Positions 27,033-34,371 of a stretch of DNA of 64,000 bases are shown here, piece by piece (positions within the stretch are counted from its first letter, which is position 1; each line of letters opens with the position of its first letter). The notes under the pieces are model-generated. The model saw only the letters and a program-made list of their open reading frames with translations. It did no database searches and was not told where the DNA came from. The stretch is from contig JABLYX010000004.1 in the NCBI GenBank assembly GCA_018265615.1, positions 70,330 to 134,329 of the forward strand. Reading direction: 5' to 3'. The DNA comes from Lentisphaeria bacterium (GTDB taxonomy: Bacteria > Verrucomicrobiota > Lentisphaeria > Victivallales > Victivallaceae). The translations under genes were made by a program, and so were the position numbers.

Positions 27033-30000
27033 CTATGGCCGGATCAGGTGATAGGCCATGATTCCGCCGGGATGGAGGTCGGTGCGGGCCGTGAAGGAGA
27101 ACCGGCCGTCCCGGAGTGTTCCGGGGACCTCGCCTTTCGGTGCGCCGTCACAGTTCAGGGCGGTCACGCGGTACGGCACAGGGCTCCGCAGTGTGATTTC
27201 CGCTCCGCCGCGCCGGACGAGCAGCGGGGTTTTGCCCTTGGAGTCGAGCCAGGTTTTTTCTTCGTTGCCGAACCGGATCTCCGAGTTGCAGACGTCGGTG
27301 AGTTGAAAGAGTACGATCGAACCGCTTTCGGCGAGCGGCCTGCCGTCGAGTGAAATTGCCGCGACGGTCTGGTGCGTATCGGCATTGGCGACCGAGAGGA
27401 GGCCGGCGGATGCGGCGCCTTTCTTCAGCGTCACGGTTTCGGTGCGCGGGGTGCGGATGGTGAATACGCCGCGATCCGCATCGAGTTTCAGCTCTCCGGT
27501 GGAGCTGACGGCGACTCTCTTCTCCCGCGCATCTTTCCAGAGTTTCAGGATGCGCCTGTCGGAGACGCGGTCCCACGGCTCTGTTCCGGCGGGCAGGGGG
27601 CCGGCGGCGGAGCCGATCCGGGCGATGAGCCCGAGCGTCTGGAATTCACCGGGGAAATTCCGGTCGAGCCCCGACGAGTAGAACTCCTCCGGCAGTTGGA
27701 ACACATATTTCTCCGGCGCGGTTTTCACGTCTCCGCGCACGAAGAGCGCCGCGGCGATGCGGTCGCCGAACTGGGCCATCGGTTCGTTTGCGCTTTCGAA
27801 ATCGTTGATGACCCGGCGGGGCGAACTGTTGACCGCGCTGAAGGAGTAGGCGAAGCGGTAGAGCGCGTTCCAATCCTGCAGCGCGGCGTAGCCTCCGATC
27901 AGCGGGCCGCCCTCGGCGCGGTAGATGTTCGGCGCGGTGTAGCAGAATTCCGTGACGGCGAACGGCTTTCCGTAGATCCGGTTCGGGAGCAGCGTGCGCG
28001 GCAGCGACGCCATGTTTGCGATGGCGGAGCGTTGTGAAAAGGTCTGCGGCAGCCCCCACTCCGACTTCGGGAAGCCGGGATGATCGTGGTATTGATGATC
28101 GTCCACGAGATCGAACCGGTTCCGGATGATCGTGGACGGGACATCGCCGTAGAAATTCTGGCTCGTGAGCAGCACCTTGAGCTTGAGCTCATCACGCAGG
28201 AACTCCATCATCTCCTGCTGGCACTTCATCTGGAGCTCGTCGAGAAAGCGGCGGAATACCGGGTTGCTGTTGCCGGCCGGGGAGTCGGGCAGACGGTTTT
28301 CGGCGCGGTAGCGGTCGAACTCCCTGCGATAGAGTTCGGCGACACGCGCATCGGAGTTCCACCATACCCAGATGTTGTCCTCATTCACGAGGTTCACGAA
28401 GACGAGCGCCGGATCCTCGCCCCAGGCGAGGCCGGTATACGGGTTGCGGTGGGTCATCCACTGCCGTGTGAAGCTCTTCCAGTTCCGCATCGCGGCACGG
28501 CTGACCGGAAGTACGGTTTTCAGCCTGAGGTTCCCTGTGTGCCCGGCGAGCTCGGGGATGTCGTCGCCGGCTTTGAGTCTGCGGCTCGTGTAGAGGTCGG
28601 TCGTGATGTAGATGCCCTGCTCCTTCAGCCTGGCGAAGAGGCGGTCGAACCGGTCGAGCGCCTTCGGGTCGAAAGTCAGTGAATCCGGGGAATCGGGGTC
28701 GATGAGCGCATTGTCGTGGTGGTGAAGCCGGACGCTGTTGATTCCCATGCGGGCGAAGTATGCGGCCAGCGATGCGGCGGCGGTTTCGTCGAGCTGAAGC
28801 GCCCGCTCGCAGAGATTTTCGCCGTAGAGCCGGAGTCGTTTCTCCGGGGCGTTTTCGAATGTGAATCCGCCGTCCGGGGCGACGGTCACGCGGCCGTATT
28901 TGCCGGCGGGGGCGTCGAGCAGGAACGAGAAGTCGAGCGGGCCGCCCTCCGGAATTTCGCTCTTGAAGTCGAGTTTCACCCACTCTTTGCCTTCACGGAC
29001 GATGAGCTCCTGTTCCTGCCGGAAGGGGACCGTGACGGCGGGATCGCTGAGTGTCACGCCCGCGATCATCCAGACCGCAGACGGTGAGGTGATGCGGAAC
29101 GTGACCCGCTCCGGCGAACGCTTTCTGAGCGGGAAAGCCGAGGCGTAGAGCCCCACGGAGGTCTGGCTGTTGTAACCGCGCCAGGCGACGCAGCCGTTGC
29201 GCCGGTTGCGCGGGCCGTGCCAGTTCCCGCAGTCGTCGCGTCCGGTCAACGGGATGAGCTCTCCGGTGCCGTCCGGGTAGCGGATCGCCATTTCGCCGAG
29301 CTTGCCGCCGGGCGTCCAGGCGGAGGCGTGCAGCAGGCTGATTCCGGAGGCGTTGTTGCCGGCCGGGAGTTCGAGCGTGAGCTCCTGCGGTGCGAATCCG
29401 CGCTCTTTTCCGGCGACGATGAGCGCGGCTTTTCCACCGTTTTTCGTCTCGTCGAGGACATTGAAGAGGAGTCTGCCGAGCCGGATGGCGCCGGGCTTCA
29501 GCATCGACAGGTCGTTGCTGGCCCCCTGATCGGTCCAGCCGCCCTTGCCGTCGTCGGCGACCTGGTCGGAGAAGCCGCGGTTCGCGGCCCGCGAGAGATC
29601 GACCGGAGTGATTACCGGCTGCTCCGGCTGCATTGTGAATTTCAATGCATAGCCGAGCCCGTCCTGTGAGCGCGAACAGTGCAGGCGGATTTCGAACCCT
29701 TTGGACTTGTCGCTTTTCCGGCTGTCCTGCACGAGGATGCTGAGGTTTCCGGTGAATATGAATGTCTGCCCGCCGGGCAGGGAAACGCGGAGGCGTCTGC
29801 AGGAGCGTTCCGCGACGACGGTTTTTTCATACTGCTCCGGGAGCGCGAGCTCCTTGCCGTCGGGTTCGATCCGGCTGCCGAGCGGGACGGAGAACCCGAA
29901 ATATGCGGTTCTCACCGGAAGCTTCTCCGGGAACCGCATGGAGAGGTCGATTGCGGCTGCCTGATCCTTCTCCGGGGTGATCGTGCAGCGGTAGCGGCCG

Positions 30001-30224
30001 GTGACGTTCAGCTTGCCGTCCGTCTCCAGCAGTGCGGTACACTCGCCGCCGTTGATCCGGACGGAGGCTAGCCGGACGCTCTGCCACAGAGGGCCGTACA
30101 TCAGGACGGAGCGGAACCGGATATCGCAGGATTCGATCGAACCGTCCTTCCGGAATTTGACTTCAGCCGCCCCGGCGGCGATGGCGACGGCCAGAAAAAA
30201 GGCACAAAGGGTTCTTGATATCAT
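27033..30224 (-). CDS. Large secreted glycoside hydrolase, clan GH-A like (cassette A)
   Basis: The 1063-residue protein has a signal peptide (MISRTLCAFFLAVAIAAGAA), a ~430-residue beta-rich N-terminal part, and a TIM-barrel region from about residue 460 to 800. 'GINSVRLHHHDN' marks strand 2-3, 'FVNLVNEDN' supplies the probable acid/base Glu (~615), and 'FAVTEFCYTAPN' the probable nucleophile Glu (~759). A beta-sandwich ends the protein. It is a paralog of the gene at 34372, sharing blocks such as GGWTDQGASNDLS/GGWPDQGPANDLS and NPYTGLAW-x-EDPA. It lies 27 bp after the LacI-pseudopilin gene and is probably cotranscribed. The glycan is unknown; the family number cannot be set by eye. Confidence 0.8.
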   Translation of the reverse strand: MISRTLCAFFLAVAIAAGAAEVKFRKDGSIESCDIRFRSVLMYGPLWQSVRLASVRINGGECTALLETDGKLNVTGRYRCTITPEKDQAAAIDLSMRFPEKLPVRTAYFGFSVPLGSRIEPDGKELALPEQYEKTVVAERSCRRLRVSLPGGQTFIFTGNLSILVQDSRKSDKSKGFEIRLHCSRSQDGLGYALKFTMQPEQPVITPVDLSRAANRGFSDQVADDGKGGWTDQGASNDLSMLKPGAIRLGRLLFNVLDETKNGGKAALIVAGKERGFAPQELTLELPAGNNASGISLLHASAWTPGGKLGEMAIRYPDGTGELIPLTGRDDCGNWHGPRNRRNGCVAWRGYNSQTSVGLYASAFPLRKRSPERVTFRITSPSAVWMIAGVTLSDPAVTVPFRQEQELIVREGKEWVKLDFKSEIPEGGPLDFSFLLDAPAGKYGRVTVAPDGGFTFENAPEKRLRLYGENLCERALQLDETAAASLAAYFARMGINSVRLHHHDNALIDPDSPDSLTFDPKALDRFDRLFARLKEQGIYITTDLYTSRRLKAGDDIPELAGHTGNLRLKTVLPVSRAAMRNWKSFTRQWMTHRNPYTGLAWGEDPALVFVNLVNEDNIWVWWNSDARVAELYRREFDRYRAENRLPDSPAGNSNPVFRRFLDELQMKCQQEMMEFLRDELKLKVLLTSQNFYGDVPSTIIRNRFDLVDDHQYHDHPGFPKSEWGLPQTFSQRSAIANMASLPRTLLPNRIYGKPFAVTEFCYTAPNIYRAEGGPLIGGYAALQDWNALYRFAYSFSAVNSSPRRVINDFESANEPMAQFGDRIAAALFVRGDVKTAPEKYVFQLPEEFYSSGLDRNFPGEFQTLGLIARIGSAAGPLPAGTEPWDRVSDRRILKLWKDAREKRVAVSSTGELKLDADRGVFTIRTPRTETVTLKKGAASAGLLSVANADTHQTVAAISLDGRPLAESGSIVLFQLTDVCNSEIRFGNEEKTWLDSKGKTPLLVRRGGAEITLRSPVPYRVTALNCDGAPKGEVPGTLRDGRFSFTARTDLHPGGIMAYHLIRP

Positions 30225-30251
30225 CGTTTCATTCCTTGCTGTGAGGGTGGA

Positions 30252-32015
30252 TTATTCCGTGAACGGAATGGGGGAGCCGCTGCCGGAGAGCAGGTAGCGG
30301 AAGTTCATGAGGCTTCGGTTCAGCTCATGCGCATTGGAGGACTTCACATGGCCGTCGAGGTAGAGGCCGTTTGCACGGTCGTTGTGGACCAGCCGGACTC
30401 CGGCGGTCTCCGAGCCCGAGGCCGATCCGGAGGGCGTGAAGAACGCCAGCCCCCTGCCGTCGCTGGGCGACCCTGCGCCGCGGGCGGAATCGGCGAGGAG
30501 CATGGTCTGCGTCGGCTGCTTGAGCTTTTTGGTGTCCAGGTATTTTTCCGTGGAGGAGACGGTCAGGAGGATGTTGCCGATCCTGCTCTGTTTGCTGTTG
30601 ACGTTGTAGACGAACTGCGTATCACCGAGTCCGTTGAGGGAGCTGATGTTCCAGATCCCGTACGCCCAGGCGATATTGTTGCCGCCGTTGACGGCGAGGA
30701 TGCTGGGGCAGTAGATGGAGGCCGTTGTGACGGTTGCGCCGTCTTTGACGGTGGACGGCAGGTAGTTCCCCTCCCGCAGCACATACGGCCAGTAGTCGCT
30801 TTTCCTGCTGCGGAGCCAGATCAAGCCGTTCGCGTCGTTGGCATAGAGGTTTATGGCGAGCCCGCACTGTTTGAGATTGTTCGTGCAGGAGGCGGAACGC
30901 GACCGTTCGCGGGCCTGGTTCAGGGCCGGGAGCAGCATCGCCGCGAGGATCGCAATGATCGCAATTACCACCAGAAGCTCGATGAGTGTGAAGCCGCTTT
31001 TCTTTTTGGCTGTCATGTGTTCTTTCCTTTGCCAGATGAGTTTTCGGACGGAACCGTTTATTGCGAGCCTGCCGGGGTAGCGGCGGGCCGGCGGGAGCTG
31101 TTCGCCCCGGATTTTCCGGATCAGCTGTTCCGCTCCGTCGGCGCACATGACCGGGTACGGCAGCGCGATCGCGTCGAGCGGCTGGCAGGAGTGCGGCGCG
31201 GCGTCCAGCAGCATGATGCTGAAATCATCCGGAACCCGGAGCCCCCCGCGCCACGCTTCCTGCATGAGCTCGATGGCGCGGTAATTGTTGTAGGCGAGCA
31301 CCGCGGTCGCTTTCTGTCCGCGCATGGCGGCGAGGAATTCATGGTAGTAGGTGGATTCTCCCGCATGGTGTCCGGCGAGCAGCGGGAGATTCTTCTCTTT
31401 CATGTATTGCAGGAACGCCTTGTGCCGCTCTCCGACGCTGCGGTGGGGAATCCGCGTGGTCGTGAAATTCAGGTACATGATCCGTGTATGCCCCATCGAA
31501 GTCAGGTGGTCCAGCGCGAGGCGCATGTTTCTCTCTTCGTCGATGTTGAACGCTGTACCGTTCGGCCCGGCTTCGCCGTTGAAGACGATGTACGGGATGG
31601 CGCTCTCTTCGATGGCGGACAGGCGGGATGCGCTGTCCACGTCGGAGAGGATGAGCCCCGCGCATTGCCAGAACGGCGGCCGGTAGAGGTTGTCTTTGCC
31701 GCGCGGGGAGAAGTAGTAATTGAAATTGTAATTCTCGCGTTCGAAAACCGGCAGGGCGTTCTCCACGATTCCCGCCGCGTATGGAGTCATGCCGGAAAAG
31801 CGGTGCGCATCCTGTTCGATCATCGTGATCTGATTGCTGGTGTTGCTGCGGAGCGATTTGAAGACCGGGTTCGGCCGGTAGCCGATCTGCGCGGCCCGGT
31901 CGAGGATTTTCCGCCGCAGCGATTCGGAGACGGAAAAGTTTGCGTTCCGGTTCAGGATCCGGCTGACGGTCGATACGGAGACCCCGAACTCCTCCGCGAT
32001 TCGTTTCATGCTCAT
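30252..32015 (-). CDS. LacI-type regulator fused in frame to a pseudopilin
   Basis: One 587-codon frame encodes two proteins that are normally separate. Residues 1-328 are a complete LacI regulator (helix-turn-helix MKRIAEEFGVSVSTVSRILN, then a periplasmic-binding-like sensor domain ending RLAINGSVRKLIW). Residues 334-587 are a pseudopilin: MTAKKKSGFTLIELLVVIAI, NNLKQCGLAINLYAND, and the C-terminal H-x9-DG box HNDRANGLYLDG. The junction contains AAAGGAAAG and an ATG at 31016, the start expected for a free pseudopilin. The codon TGG at 31032-31034 falls exactly where LacI proteins end and is one base from TAG or TGA. Either a stop was lost, giving read-through, or the pseudopilin is also made from its own start. 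Confidence 0.85.
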   Translation of the reverse strand: MSMKRIAEEFGVSVSTVSRILNRNANFSVSESLRRKILDRAAQIGYRPNPVFKSLRSNTSNQITMIEQDAHRFSGMTPYAAGIVENALPVFERENYNFNYYFSPRGKDNLYRPPFWQCAGLILSDVDSASRLSAIEESAIPYIVFNGEAGPNGTAFNIDEERNMRLALDHLTSMGHTRIMYLNFTTTRIPHRSVGERHKAFLQYMKEKNLPLLAGHHAGESTYYHEFLAAMRGQKATAVLAYNNYRAIELMQEAWRGGLRVPDDFSIMLLDAAPHSCQPLDAIALPYPVMCADGAEQLIRKIRGEQLPPARRYPGRLAINGSVRKLIWQRKEHMTAKKKSGFTLIELLVVIAIIAILAAMLLPALNQARERSRSASCTNNLKQCGLAINLYANDANGLIWLRSRKSDYWPYVLREGNYLPSTVKDGATVTTASIYCPSILAVNGGNNIAWAYGIWNISSLNGLGDTQFVYNVNSKQSRIGNILLTVSSTEKYLDTKKLKQPTQTMLLADSARGAGSPSDGRGLAFFTPSGSASGSETAGVRLVHNDRANGLYLDGHVKSSNAHELNRSLMNFRYLLSGSGSPIPFTE

Positions 32016-32045
32016 TCGTGCTCTCCGGGTTGTCGTTATTTACTT

Positions 32046-32212
32046 TAGAGCTTATCCCTGAATAAGAAAATTGTGCCTTCCCGCGTTAAATTCCCATTCA
32101 CCTGACCGCCTCAAACGCCGATGCACTGCGGCATCGACTTATTTCGGCAGTCGGCGCGACTGTAAATTTAACGCTTCGCTTTCCCAATTCCTTATTCGGG
32201 GATAAACTCTTA
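32046..32212. repeat. MITE-like element with long inverted termini
   Basis: GAGCTTATCCCTGAATAAG at the left end is matched, in reverse complement and with few mismatches, by the right end (AGAGTTTATCCCCGAATAAG as read inward). A second inner match, GCGTTAAATT, and an inner hairpin CGATGC/GCATCG lie between. TA flanks both ends, as for IS630/mariner target duplications. It encodes no protein. It sits in the leader between the LacI promoter and its start codon. Confidence 0.5.
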
Positions 32213-32228
32213 GGCAAATCGTTTGCCT
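32212..32228. promoter_or_regulatory. LacI-type operator O1
   Basis: AGGCAAATCGTTTGCCT has two 7-bp arms, AGGCAAA and TTTGCCT, around a 3-bp centre. It lies just downstream of the -10 box of the minus-strand promoter, over the expected transcription start, where a bound repressor would block initiation. Confidence 0.75.
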
Positions 32229-32234
32229 TGCTTT

Positions 32235-32263
32235 ATTATGATATAAAACAATGGAAAAAGCAA
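32235..32263 (-). promoter_or_regulatory. Promoter of the LacI-pseudopilin-hydrolase operon
   Basis: On the minus strand TTGCTT (32263-32258) and CATAAT (32240-32235) are 17 bp apart. The promoter lies between two identical-arm operators and drives cassette A with a leader of about 210 nt that includes the MITE-like element. Confidence 0.65.
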
Positions 32264-32289
32264 GAGGCAAAATGATTTTTTTTCGAAAA

Positions 32290-32306
32290 AGGCAAACCGT
32301 TTGCCT
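32290..32306. promoter_or_regulatory. LacI-type operator O2
   Basis: AGGCAAACCGTTTGCCT has the same arms as O1 with a different 3-bp centre. It lies upstream of the -35 box, 78 bp centre to centre from O1, a distance compatible with repression through a DNA loop. It also falls just after the stop of the LacI gene at 32324. Confidence 0.75.
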
Positions 32307-32323
32307 ATATGAGGCGAAAGCGT

Positions 32324-33331
32324 TCAGCCGTGAAAATGAAACAGGGCTGCGGATGTCTGCTTTTCCGGTACAGCATGGGAAACGGAGGCGCGCTCGATCA
32401 GGCGGCCGGGGACGAAGATGTCGCCGGCGGGTTTCCTGCCGGCGGCCAGGAGTTCGAGCAGGTCGAGGGCGGCGCGCGCGAAACCGTCCATGTCCTGATG
32501 GAGCGCGGTGAGCGGGGGCGTCTGGTATTCGGTCACGCCCGGATATTCCCACGCGACGAATGAAATATCCTGCGGGATCCTCATTCCGGCGTCGCGGAGC
32601 AGGGCGGCGACGCGCAGCGCATATCCGGCCGGGAGCACGAGCAGCGCGGTGACGTTCTGCCGGTTCACCAGATAATCGAGGGAGTCCTCAAGGCTGCCTT
32701 CGTCGCCGTACCGCACGAACCGCTCCGGCGCAAGCTCTCCGCAGGCGGAAAGCGCGCGCAGGAAGCCTTCGCCGCGACGGCTGGGGTGAGTGCTCTCCTC
32801 CCGCCGGGAGTGGCCGAGCAGAAAGCCGATCCTGCGGTGGCCGAACCCGGTCAGATGGCCGATGATGGCGCGCAGGTCCCCGATGCCGTCCGACGCGACG
32901 ACGAAGATGTTTTCGAGGTGGTTTCCCCTGCGGCCGAAGCGGATGAGCGGGGATTTCAGCTGTGCGCACCACTCCCGGTTGAGGCGGTCGTCCGCGAGCA
33001 TGGAAACGGCGCCCCAGATCGCCCGTTCGTTGAAGAGTTCAATGTCGTCCTCCGGGATGATTTCGACCCGGCAGCGGCGTATGAATGCCTCGCGGATCAG
33101 GCTCTCCAACCCCGATACGACGTAGCTGTCCTGCACCCGGCGGGGCATGAGAACGCCGAGGATGCGGCGGCCGCTCCGGGGCGTGAGCGGATATCCGAGC
33201 TGCCGCGCGGCGGCGATGACCCGGCGCGCCGTCTCCGCCGTGATGCGCGGGTCGTTGTTGAGCACCCGCGAAACCGTGCTGTGCGATACGCCCGCCTCCG
33301 CGGCCACTGTCCTGCTGGTTACATGCTTCAT
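32324..33331 (-). CDS. LacI family transcriptional regulator (cassette B)
   Basis: The 335-residue regulator has the N-terminal helix-turn-helix VAAEAGVSHSTVSRVLNNDP and a ligand-sensing domain (LGVLMPRRVQDSYVVSGLES, FGHRRIGFLLGHSR, DISFVAWEYPGVTEYQTPPL). The start at 33331 places the helix-turn-helix at the usual position; a start at 33400 would add 23 unrelated residues. The -10 box ends only seven bases before this ATG, so the mRNA may be nearly leaderless. It is divergent from the pseudopilin-hydrolase pair of cassette B and probably represses it. Its 3' end abuts the operators of cassette A. Confidence 0.85.
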   Translation of the reverse strand: MKHVTSRTVAAEAGVSHSTVSRVLNNDPRITAETARRVIAAARQLGYPLTPRSGRRILGVLMPRRVQDSYVVSGLESLIREAFIRRCRVEIIPEDDIELFNERAIWGAVSMLADDRLNREWCAQLKSPLIRFGRRGNHLENIFVVASDGIGDLRAIIGHLTGFGHRRIGFLLGHSRREESTHPSRRGEGFLRALSACGELAPERFVRYGDEGSLEDSLDYLVNRQNVTALLVLPAGYALRVAALLRDAGMRIPQDISFVAWEYPGVTEYQTPPLTALHQDMDGFARAALDLLELLAAGRKPAGDIFVPGRLIERASVSHAVPEKQTSAALFHFHG

Positions 33332-33338
33332 GGCGCTG

Positions 33339-33367
33339 ACTATATCACCGGAAATGCCGGAAAGCAA
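33339..33367 (-). promoter_or_regulatory. Promoter of the cassette B LacI gene
   Basis: TTGCTT and TATAGT on the minus strand are separated by 17 bp. The expected start of transcription is at or within a few bases of the ATG at 33331. Confidence 0.55.
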
Positions 33368-33373
33368 ATGCCG

Positions 33374-33389
33374 GTGCACAATGGTGCAC
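33374..33389. promoter_or_regulatory. Possible operator in the divergent region
   Basis: GTGCAC-AATG-GTGCAC is both a direct and an inverted repeat because GTGCAC is itself palindromic. It lies between the divergent promoters of the LacI gene and the pseudopilin gene. Confidence 0.45.
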
Positions 33390-33408
33390 GTAATTGTCAC
33401 TCCGGGGC

Positions 33409-33437
33409 TTGGTTTTTCTTGTATTTTCTGCTATAAT
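33409..33437 (+). promoter_or_regulatory. Promoter of the cassette B pseudopilin-hydrolase genes
   Basis: TTGGTT and TATAAT are separated by 17 bp, 39 bp before the ATG at 33476, which follows a good GGAGGA site. Confidence 0.6.
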
Positions 33438-33475
33438 TCCTATAAAGAATCAACCGCAATCCGGAGGATGAATGC

Positions 33476-34369
33476 ATGAGAAGAGAGTTTACATTGGTAG
33501 AGCTGCCGGTGATGAAAACTTGCTATGTATACAATCATTCTCTTTCGTCCGCCCGGCGTGAAAGAGAGGGGCTCGGGGGAGAGAAAGCGGTGACTTGCAC
33601 CGCGTCTCTCCCCGTACCGGAGCGGAAACGCCCCCCCGCATCTCCCGGCTCCCGCGGCCTTGCTTTCGCCCGTTTCACACTTATAGAACTGCTTGTCGTG
33701 ATTGCGATTATCGCGATCCTCGCGTCGATGCTGCTGCCGGCGCTGAACCAGGCGCGGGAACGGGCGCAGTCGATCAAGTGCATCGCGAACCTGAAACAGT
33801 GCGGCGCCTCGCAGCTGATGTACGCGGGGGACAACCGGAACTGCTTTACGCAGATCATGCAGCTGCAGGAGAGCGGGGAGTACCGCCGCTGGCTCGGTTT
33901 TCTCTGGCATGCCGGATATCTGAAGACGCTCCGCAGCGCGCACTGTCCGGGGTCATTTCAGGAGTTCACGTTCAAGGATGAAATCAGCAGCGACCAGGCC
34001 TACACGTACGGCATGGCGCTGTGGACGAAGAACGCCGACCAGAGCCTGAACTGCTCCCTTGAGTTCCAGGGCAGCGACGGCAGGAGGCTCTCCGGCTCAA
34101 AGCGTCCGCTGCTGATGGACTCCTCGAAGAATTTCGGCTCCGGCTGGACGCCCGGGCATGCCGTGGAGACGCTGCAGTACGCCGGGCGCACGAGTACGAC
34201 GATGGGAGCTCCGGCCGACAGCAAGTACGTCCCTTATATGCGCCACGGAGACAGCGGAGTCAACGCCGTCTTTTTCGACGGACACGCCGCGGCGTCCAGG
34301 TTGAACTATGAAGAAAACGGCATCTTTTACGTCCGCCGCAGAAACCACACCATTGAGAAGACCCACTGA
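33476..34369 (+). CDS. Pseudopilin with an interrupted, duplicated leader (cassette B)
   Basis: The 297-residue protein contains the pseudopilin module from residue 67: FTLIELLVVIAIIAILA, the ARERAQSIKCIANLKQCG block and a C-terminal HGDSGVNAVFFDG box (an H-x10-DG variant of the usual H-x9-DG). Unlike its relatives it carries about 56 extra residues ahead of this. The protein begins MRREFTLVEL, a second copy of the leader start, and then switches to an unrelated basic, Pro-rich stretch without a membrane helix. GGAGGA precedes the ATG at 33476, and no other in-frame start lies near residue 67. Whether the prepilin peptidase can process such a leader is unclear. The hydrolase gene begins 2 bp later. 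Confidence 0.8.
   Translation: MRREFTLVELPVMKTCYVYNHSLSSARREREGLGGEKAVTCTASLPVPERKRPPASPGSRGLAFARFTLIELLVVIAIIAILASMLLPALNQARERAQSIKCIANLKQCGASQLMYAGDNRNCFTQIMQLQESGEYRRWLGFLWHAGYLKTLRSAHCPGSFQEFTFKDEISSDQAYTYGMALWTKNADQSLNCSLEFQGSDGRRLSGSKRPLLMDSSKNFGSGWTPGHAVETLQYAGRTSTTMGAPADSKYVPYMRHGDSGVNAVFFDGHAAASRLNYEENGIFYVRRRNHTIEKTH
33506..33673 (+). repeat. In-frame palindromic insertion within the pseudopilin leader
   Basis: The stretch between the two FTLxEL copies holds two hairpins. The first is TCTCTTTC (33539-33546) with GAAAGAGA (33560-33567). The second is GGGGAGAGA-AA-GCGGTG (33576-33592) with CACCGC-G-TCTCTCCCC (33598-33613). Length is a multiple of three and no stop occurs. Boundaries are approximate and were set by the duplicated FTLVEL/FTLIEL sites. 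Confidence 0.6.
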
Positions 34370-34371
34370 TC

